NCBI GenBank assembly: GCA_036489755.1
Contig: DASXFD010000083.1
Location: forward strand, 134,347 to 198,346
Direction of reading: 5' to 3'
DNA length: 64,000 nucleotides
DNA from: JABFXX01 sp036489755
Lineage (GTDB): Bacteria; Myxococcota_A; Polyangia; Haliangiales; Haliangiaceae
The position numbers were made by a program, and so were the translations under genes. Below, one piece after another: positions 48,096-58,206 of this stretch. The first letter of the stretch is position 1; each line of letters begins with the position of its first letter. The notes under the pieces are model-generated. The model saw only the letters and a program-made list of their open reading frames with translations. It searched no databases and was not told the origin of the DNA.

Positions 48096-49460
48096 GTGGC
48101 CAGGCCGCGCCGGTTGTTGCTCGCCGCGTTTGCCGCGTGGACGATCTGTGTCGGGCTGGGTCTGGCGTGCCGCGCGCCGCTCACCAGCGACGAGGCCGCA
48201 TACGCGCTGATCGCGCGCGGCGACGGCGAGAGCTGGCTGTATCGCTCGCGCGGCGTGGTCGCGATGGCGCGCGCGGGCTTGCTGCTCGGCGACGACGAGA
48301 TCGCGCTGCGACTCGTGCCGACGCTCGCGAGCCTGTCGTTCGTGCTCGCGGTGTTTGCCGTCGGACGTCGTGCATTTTCGCCGCGGGTCGGCGCGGCGTC
48401 GGCCGCCGTGCTCGCCGGCGCCCATCCGTTCGTGCTGCGCGGCTTCGAGCTGCTCGGCGACGTGCCGGCGGCCGCGTGCTTGCTCGGTGCGATCGCGATC
48501 GTCGCCGGCGAGCTCGCGGGTGAATCGCCGCCGAGTTATCGGCTCGTCGGCGCGGCACCGCTGCTCGCGGCCGCGTTTTATCTGCGCTACGGCAGCGCGC
48601 CGGTGATCGCGCTGATCGGCGCGGCGGCGCTCGCGTGCTGGTGGCAGCCGATTCGCGCGCGGCCGGGCCCGGCGATCGCGACCGCCGTCGTGCTCGCCGC
48701 GATGCTCGCGCCGTTCGCGATCGCGTCGACATGCGCGACCGGCTCGCCGATCGGCATCCTGCAGCTCGCCGGCGGCGTTTCGGGCCGCACGTGGCTCGCG
48801 CGCGGCCTCTACGTCTACGTGCTCGGCGATCCGGTTCGCCAGTACGGCGCGTTGCCGCCGCTGGCGCTGGTCGCGGCGCTGTGGAGCTTCTGGCGTCCGT
48901 CGCCGCGCCGCCGCGTCGCCGTGTTTCTCGCGATCGTCGCGCTCGGCCAGATCGTGGTGCTCGGCATCGTCAGCCATCCGAGCCCGCGGTTCGTGATCGT
49001 CGGGATCGCGTTGCTGGTCGTGGTCGGTGTCGACGCCCTCGATCGAGCGCTCGATCGAGCGGTGACGTCCGCGCGCTGGCGCCGCGTCGCGCTCGGCGCC
49101 GTGATCGCGAGCTGGGTCGGCTGCGCGATCGCGATCGTGCCGTACGAGCGGCACGTCGCGCGCGGCCTCGGCGAGCTGACCGCCGCGGCTGCCGCGATCC
49201 GCGACGACGATGCCGGCCGGCCGTGCACGGTGGTCGCGCGCGCGCTCCCGCAGCTCATGTGGTACGCGCGCTGCGCCGGCTGGAAGCTCGTCGGCGATGC
49301 GCGACCGCCGATCGATGCCGCGTCGCGCTGGTATGCCGCGGCGACGCCTCGGCGGCCGATCGAGCCATGTGCGCTCGGCGTGGCGACGCGATCGATCGGG
49401 CCGGCCTGGCGGCTCGAGCATGGTATGGCTCGAGGGAAATGTGCGGCCGCTACACGGTGA
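48096..49460 (+). CDS. Membrane glycosyltransferase, GT39/ArnT-like
   Basis: 454 residues from GTG 48096 (another GTG 42 bp upstream is possible). An N-terminal membrane helix leads into the loop APLTSDEAAYALIARG, which has the Asp-Glu pair expected at the catalytic site of GT-C enzymes of the GT39/ArnT/PMT kind. About eight to ten membrane helices follow to about residue 345. The C-terminal 100 residues are soluble. Probably transfers a sugar from a polyprenyl donor in the periplasm; acceptor unknown. The 3' end overlaps the SRAP gene by 22 bp. Confidence 0.75.
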   Translation: MARPRRLLLAAFAAWTICVGLGLACRAPLTSDEAAYALIARGDGESWLYRSRGVVAMARAGLLLGDDEIALRLVPTLASLSFVLAVFAVGRRAFSPRVGAASAAVLAGAHPFVLRGFELLGDVPAAACLLGAIAIVAGELAGESPPSYRLVGAAPLLAAAFYLRYGSAPVIALIGAAALACWWQPIRARPGPAIATAVVLAAMLAPFAIASTCATGSPIGILQLAGGVSGRTWLARGLYVYVLGDPVRQYGALPPLALVAALWSFWRPSPRRRVAVFLAIVALGQIVVLGIVSHPSPRFVIVGIALLVVVGVDALDRALDRAVTSARWRRVALGAVIASWVGCAIAIVPYERHVARGLGELTAAAAAIRDDDAGRPCTVVARALPQLMWYARCAGWKLVGDARPPIDAASRWYAAATPRRPIEPCALGVATRSIGPAWRLEHGMARGKCAAATR

Positions 49461-50107
49461 CGAATCCCGGCGAGGCCGCGCGCGAGCTCGGCGCCGCGAT
49501 CGATCCGGACGCGCCGCAAAGCGAGTGGTGGAAGGCTCGATTCAACGTCGCGCCGACGCAGCCCGCGCCGGTCGTGATCGTCAAGGACGGCGCGCGCGTG
49601 CTCGAGCTGATGCGCTGGGGGCTGTTGCCGTTCTGGAGTGCAAAACCGGGTGCGAGCAAGCCGCCGCTCATGATCAACGCGCGCGTCGAGTCGCTGCATG
49701 CGAAGGCCGTGTTTCGCGATGCGCTCGAGCGCAAGCGCTGTCTCGTCGCCGCCGACGGCTTCTACGAGTGGGCGAACAAGACGCCCGTCTATTTCCATCC
49801 CGGCGAGCCGCGCGCGATCGCGTTCGCCGGGTTGTGGGCGCGGGCGCGGCTGCCGGCCGGCGACTTGCACAGCTTCACGATCATCACGACCAAGGCGAAC
49901 GCGCTCGTCGCGCCGGTCCATGATCGCATGCCGCTCGTGCTGCCGCGCGACGCGTGGAGCGCGTGGCTCGATCCCGAGAACGCGGATCCGCGCGCGCTGC
50001 TCGACGTGCCGGCGATCGGCGACTGGCGCCTCGATCAGGTGTCGACGCACGTCAACAAGGCCGACCACGACGATCCGCAGTGCATCGTGCCGATCACGGC
50101 GCCCTGA
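49439..50107 (+). CDS. SOS response-associated peptidase (SRAP/HMCES, YedK family)
   Basis: 222 residues. MCGRY with Cys2 gives the nucleophile that forms a thiazolidine link to abasic sites in single-stranded DNA. FNVAPTQ (Asn near 36), AADGFYEWAN (Glu near 110) and VHDRMPLVL (His) complete the active site. ATG is 5 bp after GAGGG-like AG-rich sequence inside the membrane protein gene end. It protects replication forks at abasic lesions. Stop overlaps the convergent next gene by 14 bp. Confidence 0.95.
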   Translation: MCGRYTVTNPGEAARELGAAIDPDAPQSEWWKARFNVAPTQPAPVVIVKDGARVLELMRWGLLPFWSAKPGASKPPLMINARVESLHAKAVFRDALERKRCLVAADGFYEWANKTPVYFHPGEPRAIAFAGLWARARLPAGDLHSFTIITTKANALVAPVHDRMPLVLPRDAWSAWLDPENADPRALLDVPAIGDWRLDQVSTHVNKADHDDPQCIVPITAP

Positions 50108-50756
50108 CGGCTGCCGCCAGCGCGGCGGGGATGTCGCCCGCGGAGCCGATCGTCTGCGAGTGCTCCGCGAACTGATCGATGCTCTCGCCCTTCGGCGAGA
50201 TCGGCATCGAGAGGATGATCGCGTGCGTCGCGACGCCCTCGCGGCTCGCGCGAGCCTTGCGATCGACGAGCGCGGGGATCGCGAGCGAGCCGGAGGTGTC
50301 GTTGCCGTCGCCGATCACCACGAGCAACTTGCGCGACTCGCTGCGACGCGCCAGCTCGTCGAGGGCGAGCGTGATCCCGACGACGACGTCGCTGCCGATA
50401 AACTGCCGGTAGTCGATCTCCTTGCCGAGCATCGCGCCGCGCGCGCGTGACGCCGGCGTCCACGGCATCGCGATGGTCGGCTTGGTCGAGTACGCGATCG
50501 CCTCGACCTCGGAGCCGGCCGGCAGCGGGAGCTCGTCGATCGCGCGCTCGACGCTGTGCAGGATGCCGGGCAGCGTGGCTCCTGGAATGTTCTCGTAGTC
50601 TGCGTCGCCGATCGCGAGGATCTGACCGGCGTACACGATCGCCAGCGCGATCGGCGGTGCGCCCGGCGGGACGTTGGCGATCGCGCGAGGCTTCGCCGGC
50701 TCCGAGCCGCACGCGACGAGCGCGGCGATGACGAGCGCGCGCCGGGTCACGGGCAT
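50094..50756 (-). CDS. Putative lipoprotein with vWA-like domain lacking a clear MIDAS
   Basis: 220 residues. Lipobox ALVIAALVAC (Cys16). The rest looks like a von Willebrand A fold: strand IALAIVYAGQ, long helix LPGILHSVERAIDEL, strand VEAIAYSTKPT, then TLALDELARRSESRKLLVVIGDGNDTSG and VATHAIILSMP. The DxSxS metal motif is absent (VYAGQ there), so metal binding is doubtful. It overlaps the upstream Cys-rich lipoprotein gene by 10 bp and the convergent SRAP gene by 14 bp. Confidence 0.75.
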   Translation of the reverse strand: MPVTRRALVIAALVACGSEPAKPRAIANVPPGAPPIALAIVYAGQILAIGDADYENIPGATLPGILHSVERAIDELPLPAGSEVEAIAYSTKPTIAMPWTPASRARGAMLGKEIDYRQFIGSDVVVGITLALDELARRSESRKLLVVIGDGNDTSGSLAIPALVDRKARASREGVATHAIILSMPISPKGESIDQFAEHSQTIGSAGDIPAALAAAVRAP

Positions 50757-51784
50757 GCGGCCACGTAGGGCAGCGTACATGTGCCGGCCGTGCCGCCGGC
50801 CGTCGACGGCACGCACTTCGCGGGATCGAGGCACGGCGGGCCGAGCGCGCTGTCGCACGGCGCGCCATCGGCCGCGGGCGCGACGCACGTGCCGGTGCGA
50901 TCGGCCGCCGAGCCCTTCACGCACGTGGCGCCGGCCGCGCAGTCGGCGATGCTCGTGATCGGCGGGCCGCCGAGCGAGCCGCACGTCTCGCCGACGCCGG
51001 CCAGCGTCACCATCTGGCACGTGCCGATCGTCGTGCCCGCGCCGGACGGAATGCACGCGAGCCCGAGATCGCCGTTGCACGGCGGCGCATCTTTGCGCGA
51101 GCTATCGCAGGCGCTGCCGACGCTACCGACCGTCGCCACGCACGTGCCGTGCGCCGAGCTCGTCGGATCGTCGCCCATGCACGCGAGCTCCGGCACGCAC
51201 GGCTCGACGCCGGTCAGGCACGCGCCGCCCGTCGCGACCCACGCCGCGCATACGCCGCTCGTCGCGCCGGTCGCGATCGCGCACCCGAGATCGCGGCCGC
51301 AATCGGTCGTGACCGTGCACGTCGCGCCCGCCATCGGCAGCGGCTGACACGTGCCGCACACCTCGGTATCGGCGACCGCGCAGTACGTGCTCGCGCACTG
51401 CGCCGGCACCGCGCACGAGTCGCCGGTCGCGCCGGCACCAGTGGGCGCCTCGCACGCGGGCGCCGGATCATCTTCGAAGTAATCGAGGCACGTCTCGACG
51501 CCGGATCCGAACGCCTTCGCGCAATCCTCGCGGCTCTCCGGCGTCGCCGCCGTGTCGGTCACGGCCAGTCCGGCGACGCACGAGCTGCCGGTGCGCGCTT
51601 CGCAGATCGCTTCGGTTCCGTAGTCGCGCGCGTTCAGGAAGTTGCCGGAGCAGCTATCCCGGGCCGAGCACGTCGCGTGCGCGAGGTCCGCACAGGCCTG
51701 CTGCGCCGAGATCGAGCCCGAATTGCAGGCGAGCGAGACGACGACCACGGCGACTGCGGCGAGCGACGCGAAGCGAACGAGCAT
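50747..51784 (-). CDS. Cys-rich putative lipoprotein with repeated cysteine modules
   Basis: 345 residues. Signal peptide with lipobox AVVVVSLAC (Cys20). An N-terminal helix-forming part, ACADLAHATCSARDSC, is followed by repeated units with closely spaced Cys and conserved G.xC..(D/P).. patterns (GDSCAVPAQCASTYCAV, CGTCQPLPMAGATC, GSACDSSRKDAPPCNGDLGLACI). These look like small disulfide knots as seen in many myxobacterial surface proteins. Function unknown. Coupled with the vWA-like lipoprotein downstream. Confidence 0.8.
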   Translation of the reverse strand: MLVRFASLAAVAVVVVSLACNSGSISAQQACADLAHATCSARDSCSGNFLNARDYGTEAICEARTGSSCVAGLAVTDTAATPESREDCAKAFGSGVETCLDYFEDDPAPACEAPTGAGATGDSCAVPAQCASTYCAVADTEVCGTCQPLPMAGATCTVTTDCGRDLGCAIATGATSGVCAAWVATGGACLTGVEPCVPELACMGDDPTSSAHGTCVATVGSVGSACDSSRKDAPPCNGDLGLACIPSGAGTTIGTCQMVTLAGVGETCGSLGGPPITSIADCAAGATCVKGSAADRTGTCVAPAADGAPCDSALGPPCLDPAKCVPSTAGGTAGTCTLPYVAACP

Positions 51785-51861
51785 GAACCCTCCAAGCCAG
51801 ACGAGAGTATCGATGACTCGCGGGCGCCGCGGAACGTTACACGCGGGGTGAAACGCAGCTC

Positions 51862-51889
51862 TTGCCAGGCCGGAGCGGTCCTCTATGGT
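51862..51889 (+). promoter_or_regulatory. Putative promoter of LLM oxidoreductase gene
   Basis: -35 TTGCCA (51862-51867), 16-bp spacer, -10 TATGGT (51884-51889), 7 nt to ATG 51897. Predicts a leaderless transcript and the internal ATG rather than an ATG at 51885, which overlaps the -10. Confidence 0.5.
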
Positions 51890-51896
51890 GTGCGCG

Positions 51897-52883
51897 ATGC
51901 AACTCGCGCTGTCGGTGCTCGATCTGTCGCCGGTCGGCGCCGGCGTGACGCCGAGCCAGGCGATCCGCGACTCGCTCGAGCTGGCTCGCGTCGCCGATCG
52001 GCTCGGCTACACGCGTTACTGGTTCGCCGAGCACCACAACATGGCCAGCATCGCGACGTCGGCGCCCGAGGTGCTGATCGCGGCCGCGGCCGCCGTGACG
52101 TCGCGCATCCGGCTCGGCGCCGGCGGCATCATGGTCCCGAACCACGCGCCGCTTCACGTCGTCGAGGTGTTCCGCACGCTCGAGGCGCTCGCGCCGGGAC
52201 GGATCGATCTCGGGCTCGGCCGCGCGCCCGGCACCGATCCGATCGCGTCGGCGGCGCTGCGCCGCACCGAGGCCGACGTCAACGCGCAGCTCGCCGAGCT
52301 GATCGCATTCGAGCGCGGCGAGTTCCCGGCGTCGCACCCGTTCGCCAAGATCGAGCCGATGCCCACCGACGTGCCGAGCGGCACGATCTGGATGCTCGGC
52401 TCGACGCTCGCCGGCGCGGCGATCGGCGCCCAGCTCGGCGTCCCGTACGCGTTCGCCGGCCACTTCGCGATGAAGAGCGCCACCGATGCGATCGCTCGGT
52501 ACCGCGAGGGCTACGAGCCATCGGAGCGCCACCCCACGCCATACGCGATGGTCGCCGTGACCGCGGTGTGCGCGCCGACCGACGACGAAGCTCATCGGCT
52601 CGCCGCTCCGCTGCGCGTCGCGATCGTGAAGAATCGCACCGGCCGGCGCGCGCCGATCGCGTCGGTCGAGGAGGCGCTCGCGTACCAGCTCACGCCGCAG
52701 GAACAGGCGATCGCGGACGAGTTCTTCACCGGCGCGGTGATCGGCTCGCCGTCGACCGTCGCCGCCGGGCTGCGCGCGCTCGCCGAGCGCACCGGTGCCG
52801 ACGAGCTCATGGTGTCGTCGCTGCTGCCCGATCTCGCGATGCGCGCGCGCTCGCTCGAGCTGATCGCTCGCGCGATGGGCTAG
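51897..52883 (+). CDS. LLM-class flavin-dependent oxidoreductase (luciferase-like)
   Basis: 328 residues. TIM-barrel with the family motifs: VADRLGYTRYWFAEHHNMASIATSAPEVLIAAAAAVTSRIRLGAGGIMVPNHAPLHVVE and LGLGRAPGTDP. It resembles the bacterial luciferase-family subgroup that begins LSVLDLSPV and is often annotated as an alkanal monooxygenase-like protein. Uses FMN or F420; the substrate is not evident. Stand-alone gene. Confidence 0.93.
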   Translation: MQLALSVLDLSPVGAGVTPSQAIRDSLELARVADRLGYTRYWFAEHHNMASIATSAPEVLIAAAAAVTSRIRLGAGGIMVPNHAPLHVVEVFRTLEALAPGRIDLGLGRAPGTDPIASAALRRTEADVNAQLAELIAFERGEFPASHPFAKIEPMPTDVPSGTIWMLGSTLAGAAIGAQLGVPYAFAGHFAMKSATDAIARYREGYEPSERHPTPYAMVAVTAVCAPTDDEAHRLAAPLRVAIVKNRTGRRAPIASVEEALAYQLTPQEQAIADEFFTGAVIGSPSTVAAGLRALAERTGADELMVSSLLPDLAMRARSLELIARAMG

Positions 52884-52889
52884 CGCAGA

Positions 52890-53177
52890 TCAGTTGTTGG
52901 GCTGAGCCTCGGCGGCGCCGCAGATCATCGCGCCCTCGCAGCTCGCGAAGCACATGAAGTTGGAGCCGAGCGTGGCGCAATCGCCGTTACTGCCGCACGT
53001 CTTCGTGCACATGTTGCCGACGACGCTGCACGCGCTGCCGACGAATTCGCCGAACTGCAAGCACGACAGGCCGTTGTCGCAGTCGGCACCACTGCCGCTG
53101 CACTCGGCGCCGGCGGGCAGGGAGCTCGACGTACACGCGACGAGGGCGACGGTCAGGACAAGCGCGTAGCGAAACAT
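52890..53177 (-). CDS. Small Cys-rich lipoprotein
   Basis: 95 residues from ATG 53177; codons upstream in frame look like non-coding DNA. MFRYALVLTVALVAC is a signal peptide with lipobox Cys15. The rest has about ten Cys in a compact pattern (AECSGSGADCDNGLSCLQF, SACSVVGNMCTKTCGSNGDCATLG) like the modules of the 50747-51784 protein. Unknown role. It ends 6 bp from the convergent LLM gene. Confidence 0.72.
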   Translation of the reverse strand: MFRYALVLTVALVACTSSSLPAGAECSGSGADCDNGLSCLQFGEFVGSACSVVGNMCTKTCGSNGDCATLGSNFMCFASCEGAMICGAAEAQPNN

Positions 53178-53336
53178 GGCGCGACGGTAGCGCCGAGCGG
53201 CCTGGCAAGGCTCGGCCGAATCATGGCTGATCGCGGCGTTCTCTCTGCGCAACTTGAGCACGTGCACTGCCTCACGTTGTCATTCGATCTAATGGTCGCG
53301 AGCCGTCGACGAACCGCGCGCGTGTGAGCATCGCGC

Positions 53337-54641
53337 ATGGCTCGCACGCCGCTTCACCTCGCGATCGTCGCGGCGCTGGTCGCGTGTAGCAGCCACGACG
53401 CGACGCAGCTCGATGCAGGACCGATCGATGCGCCGATGGTGCCGACCGGCACCGTCGCGATCCCACTCACGAGCCTGGACGAGCTCTCGTACACCGGCGT
53501 CTTGCGTACGGGCGGCCAGGCGCAGTCGGTCATCGTCGACACCGGCTCGACGACGTTGGCGGTCGCGTCGAGCGCGTGCACGAATTGCGGCGTCACGCCG
53601 CTGTACACGCCGGGCTCTGGTGCGGTCGACGAGCACCAGATCGGCACCGAGATGTTCACGTCCGATACCGGCTGGACGGGCGAGATCTATCAGGACTCGG
53701 TCGTGCTGGGCTCGGACGCCGTCGTGCCGGTCCAGCTCGTCGCGATCGGCAGCGCGAGCAACTTCTTCGAGCCGTTCGACGACGCCGGCGACATCGGCTT
53801 CGAGGGCATCCTCGGCCTGGGCCCGGACTCGAACTTGATTCCCGACACGACGTCGTACTTGACGGCGGCGTTCGCCGCGGGCGTGCCGAGGACGTTCGCG
53901 TTCCAGCTGTGTCCGAGCGACGGCACGATGTGGATCGGCGGCGTCGACACCGCGGCGGAAGCGTCCGCGCCGGCGGTCACGCCGATGCTGAGCTCGACCA
54001 CCGAGCAGCTCGACGCCTACCTCGTGACCATCGCGGCGATGGCCATCGGCAGCGGCTCGAACGTCGGCAGCGACGCCGACTACGGGCCGGCGATCATCGA
54101 CACCGGATCGAGCATCTCGTTCATTCCGACTGCACCGCTCGCTGCGATCACGGCTGCGATCCAGGCGTCGGCGGGATACCAGAGCATCTTCGGCACGCAG
54201 TCGCTGACCGACACGCAGAGCATGGGCTGTGTCACGACGGCCCAGACCGGCTCGGCGATCGACGCGGCGCTGCCGCCGCTCCACATCGCCTTTCCCGATG
54301 CGACCGGAACTACGTCGACGGACCTCGCGCTGCCGGCGACGAAGTCGTACTTGGTGTTCTCGGGCAGCACCGGCAGCGGAGCCGACAACGAGTGGTGCTA
54401 CGCGCTGGTCGACAGCTCGCAGCTCGGCCCGGGCCCGGCGGTCAGCTTGATCGGCGATTCGCTGCTCAACGCGGTCGTCGTGTCGTTCGACGTGGCGAAC
54501 CAGCAGGTCAGCTTCGCGCCGACGCTCGGCTGCGGCGAGTCCGATGCCGTGCTGCGACCGGTGCATCGCGGACCGAAAGTCGCGGGCGTGGCGTGGTGGC
54601 GGCAGCGGGGGCTGCACAGCCCTCGAGCTCGTCGTCCTTGA
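53337..54641 (+). CDS. Pepsin-like aspartic protease (A1 family) lipoprotein
   Basis: 434 residues. A signal peptide with Cys17 in VAALVAC is followed by an Asp/Pro linker. Two catalytic aspartates are in VDTGSTTLAV (Asp68) and IIDTGSSISF (Asp255), both with the classical DTG turn. FEGILGLGPD near 155-164 is the A1 strand that follows the flap region; SLIGDSLLNAVVVSFDVANQQVSFA near the C-terminus is the usual FLGD..L...Y.VFD...IGFA element. Two-lobed, with no apparent propeptide. Bacterial A1 proteases are rare and mostly known from few lineages. Membrane-anchored, likely periplasmic or surface. The last 40 residues are basic and atypical. Confidence 0.88.
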   Translation: MARTPLHLAIVAALVACSSHDATQLDAGPIDAPMVPTGTVAIPLTSLDELSYTGVLRTGGQAQSVIVDTGSTTLAVASSACTNCGVTPLYTPGSGAVDEHQIGTEMFTSDTGWTGEIYQDSVVLGSDAVVPVQLVAIGSASNFFEPFDDAGDIGFEGILGLGPDSNLIPDTTSYLTAAFAAGVPRTFAFQLCPSDGTMWIGGVDTAAEASAPAVTPMLSSTTEQLDAYLVTIAAMAIGSGSNVGSDADYGPAIIDTGSSISFIPTAPLAAITAAIQASAGYQSIFGTQSLTDTQSMGCVTTAQTGSAIDAALPPLHIAFPDATGTTSTDLALPATKSYLVFSGSTGSGADNEWCYALVDSSQLGPGPAVSLIGDSLLNAVVVSFDVANQQVSFAPTLGCGESDAVLRPVHRGPKVAGVAWWRQRGLHSPRARRP

Positions 54642-54644
54642 GCT

Positions 54645-55199
54645 TCAGCTCCCGGGGCACGTGCAGACCTGCGTCGGGTTGTACGTGCACACCGGCGTGG
54701 CGCACGGCTGGACGAGCGTGTAGCGCAGCGTCCGGTTCACCGTGCAGGACCCGAACGGGACGATATCCGCGCCGGTCCCGTTGCCCGAGCATGATGATGG
54801 CGAAACGATGGTCCAGCTCTCGTCGTCGCTGACTTCGAACGACGTCGCGTCGGCTGCGGTCAACGCCATGTCGATCGAGTATCTGTCGGCACCGCCGGCA
54901 CCACATGGATCGTCGGGGCCGCCGGGCTCGGGCAGATGCAGCGTGTAGCCACTCGCCGTGGTCAGGCTGTCGATGGCCGCGAACGGTGTCGGGCCGAACG
55001 TGCTCACATCGGAGATCTCGAGCGCATTACTGCCGATCTCGATCGGCACCGTGAACGAACCGGCGTAGCGCGGAGGGTTGCAGGTGTCGGTTTGCGAGGT
55101 CGCGTCGAGCGTGTAGATCCCGTTGACGATCGCCGTCGAGTCGATGGACGTCGAGGTCGTACACGCTGCGAGCGCGGCAGCCATCAGGAGCAGTCGCAT
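54645..55199 (-). CDS. Putative small lipoprotein, unknown function
   Basis: 184 residues from ATG 55199. MRLLLMAAALAAC (lipobox Cys13) then TTSTSIDSTAIVNGIYTLDATSQTDTCNP. Beta-rich body with six to eight Cys in the second half and at the end. No known domain recognised. It faces the aspartic protease gene 3 bp away. Confidence 0.75.
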   Translation of the reverse strand: MRLLLMAAALAACTTSTSIDSTAIVNGIYTLDATSQTDTCNPPRYAGSFTVPIEIGSNALEISDVSTFGPTPFAAIDSLTTASGYTLHLPEPGGPDDPCGAGGADRYSIDMALTAADATSFEVSDDESWTIVSPSSCSGNGTGADIVPFGSCTVNRTLRYTLVQPCATPVCTYNPTQVCTCPGS

Positions 55200-55326
55200 G
55201 CGCGGTCGCGTGAGCAAGCGCTGTGCCCCGAGCCCGAGCGCGCCGGCGACGCGCTCGGCGGCTCTCGTGAGTGAGCCTCCGCCAGAGAGTCAGCGCATCA
55301 CGGCCGCGGAATGGCCGAGATGGCAC

Positions 55327-57234
<1,908 letters not shown>

Positions 57235-57268
57235 GCCCGCATCGTACGCCGGTGGTAGCGTTCGCGGG

Positions 57269-57700
57269 GTGAAGTGGCTCGCGATCGCGTTCATGCTCGC
57301 CGCGTGTAGCGGCTCGCAGTCGTCGGCACCGTCGAACGAAGGCTCGGCGGTGATCTACCCGAAAAAAGTCGTGGTCGAGTGGGGGCTGTCGCCGAGTGAG
57401 GATAAGACCAAGACCGACGTGTTTCTCCAGACCAACGACGACGAGGGCAAGCAGGTCAGCTATCCGGTCGGCAGCTACGAGGGCGAGTGCCGCACGTTTC
57501 ATCCCGCGCCCGAGATGAACGCGGTCAGCGGCGTCGCGTGCTCGGTCGGCCCGAACATCGTCGAGATCCATGCGGTGATCCACGACGAGGACATCATCGT
57601 CATGCGGCTGCACAGCGATCCCGCCCATCCGCCCGATCCGATGTCGCGGGAAGAAGTCACCCGCGTGAAGATTCCGCGCGGTACGGGCATCCACCACTGA
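57269..57700 (+). CDS. Putative lipoprotein, unknown function
   Basis: 143 residues from GTG. Lipobox IAFMLAAC (Cys13). Beta-rich body with VVEWGLSPSEDKTKTDVFLQTNDDEGKQVSYPVG and a CRTF...ACSVGPNIVEIH part with a probable disulfide. Divergent from the sigma-54 activator at only 34 bp, with a -10-like TAGCGT 7 nt before the start. Unknown function; the arrangement suggests joint control. Confidence 0.75.
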   Translation: MKWLAIAFMLAACSGSQSSAPSNEGSAVIYPKKVVVEWGLSPSEDKTKTDVFLQTNDDEGKQVSYPVGSYEGECRTFHPAPEMNAVSGVACSVGPNIVEIHAVIHDEDIIVMRLHSDPAHPPDPMSREEVTRVKIPRGTGIHH

Positions 57701-57735
57701 CTTGCTTTCGCCGCCAGGCGCGAGAAAATACGACC

Positions 57736-58206
57736 GTGCGCTGCGGTACCGCCTTGCTCCTCGCCGTGATCGGCGCGGGCGGCTGTGTGGTCGACCACCA
57801 CGCCGATCCGTCGCAGGTGATCGAGCCGCGCACGTGCACCGTCGACGTCGCGCTGTCGAGCGACGGTGCCGAGACGTCGATCCCGCTCACGCTCGACGCG
57901 ACCGGCTCGACGATCTGTCTCCATCTCGACGCCACGGACGCGGCCGTCGCGCACTTCGCAGCGAGCACGAACCCACTCGCGGGCGACAGCTCGGGCGTCG
58001 CCGCGGTGCTGCAAGATCTCGATCTCGGCACGCTGCAGGACGGTTGGGACGTCACGCCCGACGACGACGACGCGCACACGTACGCGAACGTCGAGTGGAA
58101 CCCGCCGGCGCACGAGCTCACCGAGGCCGTGTTGTGGCTGCGCGCGCCGCAGCCGCCGGTCGCGGTGACGCTGCAGCTGTCGTTGTTCGAGCCCGCGGCG
58201 GAATAG
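57736..58206 (+). CDS. Putative lipoprotein, unknown function
   Basis: 156 residues from GTG. Signal peptide and lipobox LLAVIGAGGC (Cys16). Acidic, beta-rich body with two Cys (TCTVDVALS, TICLHLDATD), no known domain. It lies 35 bp behind the lipoprotein above. It abuts the convergent FHA-PilZ gene at 58207. Confidence 0.72.
   Translation: MRCGTALLLAVIGAGGCVVDHHADPSQVIEPRTCTVDVALSSDGAETSIPLTLDATGSTICLHLDATDAAVAHFAASTNPLAGDSSGVAAVLQDLDLGTLQDGWDVTPDDDDAHTYANVEWNPPAHELTEAVLWLRAPQPPVAVTLQLSLFEPAAE

Noticed and set aside
53178..53210. TTGCCA...TACCGT promoter for the small Cys-rich lipoprotein
   Set aside because: The spacer is only 13 bp, too short for a sigma-70 promoter, though TACCGT sits 6 nt before ATG.
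52890..53267. Longer start for the small Cys-rich lipoprotein
   Set aside because: The 30 extra residues upstream would precede a perfect signal peptide, so ATG 53177 is preferred.
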